Positions 23,135-26,167 of a stretch of DNA of 26,167 nt are shown here, one piece after another. A program made the position numbers and the translations under genes. Source of the DNA: an uncultured Clostridia bacterium (lineage in GTDB: Bacteria > Bacillota > Clostridia > TANB77 > CAG-508); NCBI GenBank assembly GCA_934132805.1, contig CAKPAB010000017.1:1-26167 (forward strand), written 5' to 3'. The notes beneath the pieces are model-generated. The model was not told the origin of the DNA and made no database searches. It was given only the letters and a program-made list of their open reading frames with translations. Position 1 is the first letter of the stretch, and every line of letters begins with the position of its first letter.

Positions 23135-24049
23135 CTACTTTGTTATTTCAATAATCCAATTTAATATATCTTCATATACTTTTTTATTTTCTAATTCATT
23201 TAAAATTTCATGACTCATATTTTCATACAAATCACTGCTTATATTTGTATAACCTAAATTTTTCAAAAATGTTTGGGCCTTATACCATGCCTTAATTGAT
23301 GATATTACAGGGTCATCACTTCCTGCTATAAAATATATTGGTAATTTCAAATTATTTTTTCTATATATTTTAGGATTATAAATATCTATCATTAACCTGA
23401 TTATATTTTCAAATCCGTTTAATGTGTAATCATATTGACATAGTTCGTCTGCATTATATTTTTCTACAATTTCCCTGTTGTTGCAAATCCAACTGTTTTT
23501 TAATTTGTCATCTTTGTCATATCCATTAAACATTAAATTTTTAACAAATTTACTACGATATTTTTCACCTTTAAATATTTCCATTGTTTTTACTATTGCT
23601 AATCCTAATTTTGCATTTACATTTTTGCTTGGTGAGCCACATACTATTAATCCATCTATTTTGTTATCATATTTTGCAATGTATTTTCTTACTATCATTG
23701 AACCCATGCTGTGTCCAAATAGTATAATTTTTTTACCGTTGAATTTTTCTTTTAGATATCTTGTTATTTGATATAAGTCTTCTATTACTGCTTCTGCTTC
23801 ATTTTCATAAAAATATCCTATGTCTTCTTTGTTCTTTAGACTTTTTCCATGTCCTCTGTGGTCATTTATAAAACTTGCATATCCGTTTTTTGCTAGATAT
23901 TTCATAAAGTCTATATATCTTTCTTTGTGTTCGTTCATTCCGTGTGCAAGTTGCACTACTCCTTTTATTTCACCTTCTGGCTGTATTAGTAGACAGTCTA
24001 TTTCTAGCTCGTCAATTTCTGATATAATTTTGATTTTTTCTTCTTTCAT
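23135..24049 (-). CDS. Alpha/beta hydrolase, lysophospholipase/monoacylglycerol lipase-like
   Basis: This is a 304-residue serine hydrolase of the Hydrolase_4 type. The oxyanion segment AHGMNEHKERY (35-45), NDHRGHGKS (62-70), the nucleophile elbow GHSMGS (Ser114), the acid in GSDDPV (245-246) and MSHEILNE with His280 complete the triad. There is no signal peptide, so it acts in the cytoplasm. Relatives release fatty acids from lysophospholipids or monoacylglycerols. It is 30 bases upstream of tetR and likely in one transcript with it, linking lipid hydrolysis to oleate hydration. Substrate is unproven. The ATG has a GAGGTC site. Confidence 0.85.
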   Translation of the reverse strand: MKEEKIKIISEIDELEIDCLLIQPEGEIKGVVQLAHGMNEHKERYIDFMKYLAKNGYASFINDHRGHGKSLKNKEDIGYFYENEAEAVIEDLYQITRYLKEKFNGKKIILFGHSMGSMIVRKYIAKYDNKIDGLIVCGSPSKNVNAKLGLAIVKTMEIFKGEKYRSKFVKNLMFNGYDKDDKLKNSWICNNREIVEKYNADELCQYDYTLNGFENIIRLMIDIYNPKIYRKNNLKLPIYFIAGSDDPVISSIKAWYKAQTFLKNLGYTNISSDLYENMSHEILNELENKKVYEDILNWIIEITK

Positions 24050-24088
24050 ATATGACCTCTTTTCTTTTTCAATAACCTGATTGTTACC

Positions 24089-24114
24089 TGATTTATAATG
24101 TCAATTATAAATCA
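24089..24114. promoter_or_regulatory. Perfect palindrome at the end of the GNAT gene
   Basis: TGATTTATAAT-TGAC-ATTATAAATCA is an 11-bp perfect inverted repeat with a 4-base centre; it contains the GNAT stop codon (24105-24107). No T run follows, so it is not a usual terminator. A direct repeat ACCTGATT lies just beside it. It could be an operator upstream of the hydrolase-tetR genes or an mRNA-stabilising hairpin. Confidence 0.5.
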
Positions 24115-24632
24115 AAAGTATAAAATACTTCCTTATATTCTTTTCCTAATTTGCAAATTTTCTGTTCATAAGTTGATAATTTGCCACCCCATAATTCATA
24201 TATATTCCTTGCTTTTTTATTATCTTTTAAAACTCCAATAACATATTTTCCTGCTCCATTTTCCTTTGCCCACTTTTCAAACTTTTTCTTAAAAGTACTC
24301 CCAATTCCTTTTCTTTGAAAATTAGGATCAATATATAATCCTACCAAATCTGCATATTCTGAATTAAAATCTTCATAGTTTGAATTAATAACCCCAAACA
24401 TTACTCCAACAATTTTATCTTCAAATTCTGCTACAAGTGCAATTTTATCATTGCTGTTATATATATTTTCATTAAAATGTTTTTCTTTTTCTTCTGTATT
24501 TTTTTCTTTTTCTAAAAATACCTCTTCTGGGAAAATATTCTTGTATGCATCTCTCCATACTTTATTTACAAACTTGTACCATTTTTTTGCATCGCTATCT
24601 TCTACTTTTCTTATCTTTATATTTGTATCCAT
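24105..24632 (-). CDS. GNAT-family N-acetyltransferase
   Basis: This 175-residue protein has the GNAT fold. The N-terminal segment IKIRKVEDSDAKKWYKFVNKVW, the strand ALVAEFEDKIVGVMFGVI and the acetyl-CoA motif LYIDPNFQRKGIGSTFKKKFEKWA (about 98-121, with the Q/RxxGxG core) are clear, followed by the motif-B region GVLKDNKKARNIYELWGG. The substrate cannot be told. The C-terminal YKEVFYTFDL is typical of the family. Its ATG has an AAGGTG site and it lies 28 bases after the HAD gene on the same strand, probably in an operon. Confidence 0.88.
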   Translation of the reverse strand: MDTNIKIRKVEDSDAKKWYKFVNKVWRDAYKNIFPEEVFLEKEKNTEEKEKHFNENIYNSNDKIALVAEFEDKIVGVMFGVINSNYEDFNSEYADLVGLYIDPNFQRKGIGSTFKKKFEKWAKENGAGKYVIGVLKDNKKARNIYELWGGKLSTYEQKICKLGKEYKEVFYTFDL

Positions 24633-24660
24633 TTTATCACCTTTTAATTTTAATAAAAAC

Positions 24661-25260
24661 TTAAATTAACCCTTTTACTTTTTGTTTTACCTCATCTAAT
24701 GTTGTAAATTGAATTGCATTTATACCAAGTTCATTTGCACTTTTAACATTATCAAAAATATCATCTATAAATATTGTTTCTTTTGCTTGTAAATTGTATT
24801 TTTCTAATAATTTTTCGTAGATTTCTATATCTGGCTTACAAATATGTACTTCACATGAATATACTCCTCCATCTACTAAACTAAAAAAATCAAATTGTGA
24901 TACAAATTTATATGTATCTTCTGAAATATTAGATAAAATATATATTTTGAATCCTTGTTCTTTTAATTCTTTTAGAAATTCTGCCGTATCCCTCTTTATT
25001 GTATGCATTTTTACCCAGTCTTTTTGTAATACTAGTTTTATTTCGTTCTCTAAATCAGGATTTTCTTTTACAATTTTTTTTATCAAATCTGTATTGTGTC
25101 TATATATTCCTCTATCATATTCTATCCAATCTCTACTTTTAAATATTATCTTATATAGTGTTTTCTTTGTTTTTTCGCCAAATTCAAATTTTTCTAAATA
25201 TTCTAGTGGATTAAATTGCATAAGTACGCTTCCTAAATCAAATACAATATTTTTAATCAT
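24661..25260 (-). CDS. HAD-superfamily hydrolase (YihX-like phosphatase)
   Basis: This 199-residue protein carries the HAD motifs in order: nucleophile Asp8 in IVFDLGSVL (with Gly at +2, as in YihX-like members), the Ser in YILSNIS (motif II), Lys in CKPDIEIYEK (motif III) and the acidic pair in IFIDDIFDNVKSANELGI (motif IV). The substrate is unknown; relatives dephosphorylate sugar phosphates or nucleotides. The ATG at 25260 is chosen because AGG lies 9 bases before it and MIKNIVFDLG is the typical start. This ATG overlaps the last codons of the preceding Fic-like gene (ATGATTAA), which suggests translational coupling. Confidence 0.88.
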   Translation of the reverse strand: MIKNIVFDLGSVLMQFNPLEYLEKFEFGEKTKKTLYKIIFKSRDWIEYDRGIYRHNTDLIKKIVKENPDLENEIKLVLQKDWVKMHTIKRDTAEFLKELKEQGFKIYILSNISEDTYKFVSQFDFFSLVDGGVYSCEVHICKPDIEIYEKLLEKYNLQAKETIFIDDIFDNVKSANELGINAIQFTTLDEVKQKVKGLI

Positions 25261-25441
25261 TTTTTTCATCCTTTCTAATGCCATCTAAACAATTATCATA
25301 AATAAATCGTTTTAGATTATCAATTTTTTCTTCGTCTTCGTAGTATGAAATTAATTTTTCTCCAAACTCTTCTTTATATTCTTCAGCAACAGATATAATT
25401 CCTTTTCCATTTTTTATAAGTTCATGATTTGCAATCAACAT
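25253..25441 (-). CDS. C-terminal remnant of a Fic-domain protein
   Basis: The 62-residue frame begins MLIANHELIKNGKGIISVAEEYKE. Just upstream the same frame reads NGNRRTA, which fits the end of a Fic active-site motif (HPFxxGNGxRT), but a stop codon cuts the frame soon before. The pattern NRRTAMLIANHELIKNG followed by a small helical region with KRFIYDNCLDG resembles the C-terminus of Fic/Doc-like AMP-transferases. The histidine-bearing part is absent, so activity is not expected. Yet the ATG has an AGAAGG site 6 bases upstream and a consensus promoter precedes it, so the remnant may still be expressed and coupled to the HAD gene. It could also be a small gene in its own right. Confidence 0.5.
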   Translation of the reverse strand: MLIANHELIKNGKGIISVAEEYKEEFGEKLISYYEDEEKIDNLKRFIYDNCLDGIRKDEKND

Positions 25442-25515
25442 AGCTGTCCTTCTATTTCCATTTTTATTCTCCTGTCTTTATTAACTGATTATTTTTTCTA
25501 TTATATTGCACATCT

Positions 25516-25544
25516 ATTATATCAGCTCTTGTTTTTATTATCAA
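25516..25544 (-). promoter_or_regulatory. Sigma-A promoter for the Fic remnant-HAD-GNAT genes
   Basis: TTGATA (25544-25539), a 17-base spacer and TATAAT (25521-25516) on the minus strand. The -35 overlaps the stop codon of the HNH gene (25541-25543). It likely drives the gene group reading toward tetR. Confidence 0.75.
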
Positions 25545-25921
25545 GTATCAGAATATATATATCCTAATTTGTAGTGTATTTCTTTATGACAATTGGAACA
25601 TACTAGCATACATTTTAATGCTTCTGACTTATATTCTTTCCATGACATAGTATTTCCTGAACCTAGTTTGAATTCTTTAATACTAGGATCCTTGTGGTGA
25701 AATTCTAATGCATCTATGCATTTATCGTATCCACATATACAGCATTTTCCGCCTAATAATTTTACTGCTTGTTTTTTCATATTGTTTCTTAATATAGTTT
25801 TTTGGTGTTTTCTTGTATTATTATTTAATCTTGTTGATTCACCACTACAGTCATAACAATAAATTCTTGTAGCACTTTTTGTTTCAAATTTATTCTCGCA
25901 TATTTCACATATTTTTATCAT
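25541..25921 (-). CDS. HNH-endonuclease-like zinc protein
   Basis: The 126 residues contain an N-terminal zinc ribbon (Cys5, Cys8, Cys22, Cys25), a basic linker, then an HNH-type core: CCICGYDKC (60-68), EFHHKDP (73-79, His75/His76) and LVCSNCHKEIHY (107-117, with Cys108, Cys111, His112 and His116). These fit a betabetaalpha-metal nuclease of the HNH family of phage, intron or defence type. There is no partner methylase or other domain, so the target is unknown. An AAGGA site lies upstream of the ATG at 25921. It stands alone between the operon promoter and the tRNA end. Confidence 0.8.
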   Translation of the reverse strand: MIKICEICENKFETKSATRIYCYDCSGESTRLNNNTRKHQKTILRNNMKKQAVKLLGGKCCICGYDKCIDALEFHHKDPSIKEFKLGSGNTMSWKEYKSEALKCMLVCSNCHKEIHYKLGYIYSDT

Positions 25922-26025
25922 ATTTTCACATCCTTAATGTTATAATTATATAATATATTTTTATTTTTTTATAGCGAACATAATAGAATTTTTTGATTTT
26001 TATATTTGTAGTTTTTATTTTAATA

Positions 26026-26054
26026 TTGACTTTTATATTTTATTTTTGTATAAT
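26026..26054 (+). promoter_or_regulatory. Consensus sigma-A promoter on the plus strand
   Basis: TTGACT (26026-26031), 17 bases, TATAAT (26049-26054). It points toward the tRNA end with no protein gene downstream in the window; the next element is a hairpin then a terminator. The match is one base from full consensus. Confidence 0.6.
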
Positions 26055-26059
26055 GCTAG

Positions 26060-26122
26060 TATTCATTGATTTTTGTGAATAGCAAAAAAGCCTTGTAAAT
26101 GTTACTTTACAAAGCTTTTTAT
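26060..26122 (+). ncRNA. Candidate small RNA beside tRNA-Asn
   Basis: A transcript from the plus-strand promoter would begin near 26060 and end at the terminator near 26120, giving about 60 bases. It would fold as a 5' hairpin (TATTCA ... TGAATA) followed by the terminator hairpin. It contains no ORF of note. This is a prediction from signals only; I recognise no known RNA family. Confidence 0.35.
26084..26120. terminator. Bidirectional intrinsic terminator
   Basis: AAAAAGCCTTGTAAA (within 26084-26099) and TTTACAAAGCTTTTT (26106-26120) pair almost perfectly (one G-T), with T runs on both strands. On the minus strand it follows tRNA-Asn by 6 bases; on the plus strand it would end the candidate small RNA. 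Confidence 0.85.
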
Positions 26123-26126
26123 TTAT

Positions 26127-26167
26127 TGGCTCCTCTTGTTGGACTCGAACCAACGACCTATCGGTTA
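26127..26167 (-). tRNA. tRNA-Asn (GTT), 3' part
   Basis: The 41 bases include the encoded CCA end, the acceptor strand AAGAGGA with discriminator G, the T arm GTTGG-TTCGAGT-CCAAC, a five-base variable loop and TAACCGAT. That last segment matches the 3' side of the anticodon arm of bacterial tRNA-Asn (GTTAACCGAT). Only the last anticodon base (T) is inside the window, so identity rests on the stem sequence I recall from Bacillus tRNA-Asn. Confidence 0.8.

Noticed and set aside
25955..25985. LexA-like half site CGAACAT upstream of the HNH gene
   Set aside because: Only one half matches and the other side is unrelated; not enough for an SOS box.
1..26167. CRISPR arrays, rRNA genes, intact prophage or complete toxin systems
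   Set aside because: No regularly spaced repeats, rRNA sequence, phage structural genes or toxin genes were seen on either strand.

Overview
The window is an AT-rich chromosomal segment of a low-GC, Gram-positive anaerobe, most likely a spore-forming member of the Clostridia. Four things point there: a ctsR-mcsA-mcsB-clpC heat-shock operon, a ylbJ-type sporulation membrane gene behind a sigma-E-like promoter, strong AGGAGG-type ribosome binding sites, and prepilin-like proteins of a kind common in gut Clostridia. Almost every gene is on the minus strand; only ylbJ and a small gene after it are on the plus strand. I cannot fix the genus from sequence alone.

Layout from left to right. 1-4.6 kb: a lower-glycolysis operon read leftward (pgk, tpiA, gpmI), followed by a YezG/DUF600-like immunity gene and the start of an Fe-S scaffold gene cut by the window edge. 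4.7-8.9 kb: two tandem prepilin-like genes. One is intact. The other is split in two by a roughly 2-kb degenerate element with an IS91-family transposase relic and a frameshifted tyrosine recombinase. 9.0-9.6 kb: a membrane-anchored FxLYD-type protein with its own promoter and terminator. 9.7-14.6 kb: the ctsR-mcsA-mcsB-clpC operon, whose promoter is flanked by two CtsR operators. 14.6-16.5 kb: a small hypothetical gene, ylbJ and an 89-residue hypothetical protein. 16.5-20.6 kb: eno, recN and murI. 20.6-25.5 kb: a module of oleate hydratase, a TetR-type regulator, a lysophospholipase-like hydrolase, a GNAT acetyltransferase, a HAD hydrolase and a Fic-domain remnant. 25.5-26.2 kb: an HNH protein, a candidate small RNA on the plus strand and the 3' part of tRNA-Asn.

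Four glycolytic enzymes lie here: Pgk, TpiA and GpmI in one operon, and Eno separately. The heat-shock operon encodes its own repressor (CtsR), the arginine kinase pair that marks proteins (McsA/McsB) and the unfoldase that consumes them (ClpC). The ohyA region looks like a fatty-acid defence or modification module: a hydrolase that could release fatty acids, a hydratase that hydroxylates unsaturated ones, and a local TetR regulator.

The most interesting points are the prepilin gene interrupted by the relic element, the hairpin and mini-ORF between the gpmI ribosome binding site and its start codon, the immunity-like gene without a toxin in a glycolytic operon, and a short promoter-hairpin-terminator unit next to tRNA-Asn. 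I found no CRISPR array, rRNA or intact mobile element, and no wholly new multi-gene system that I can defend.
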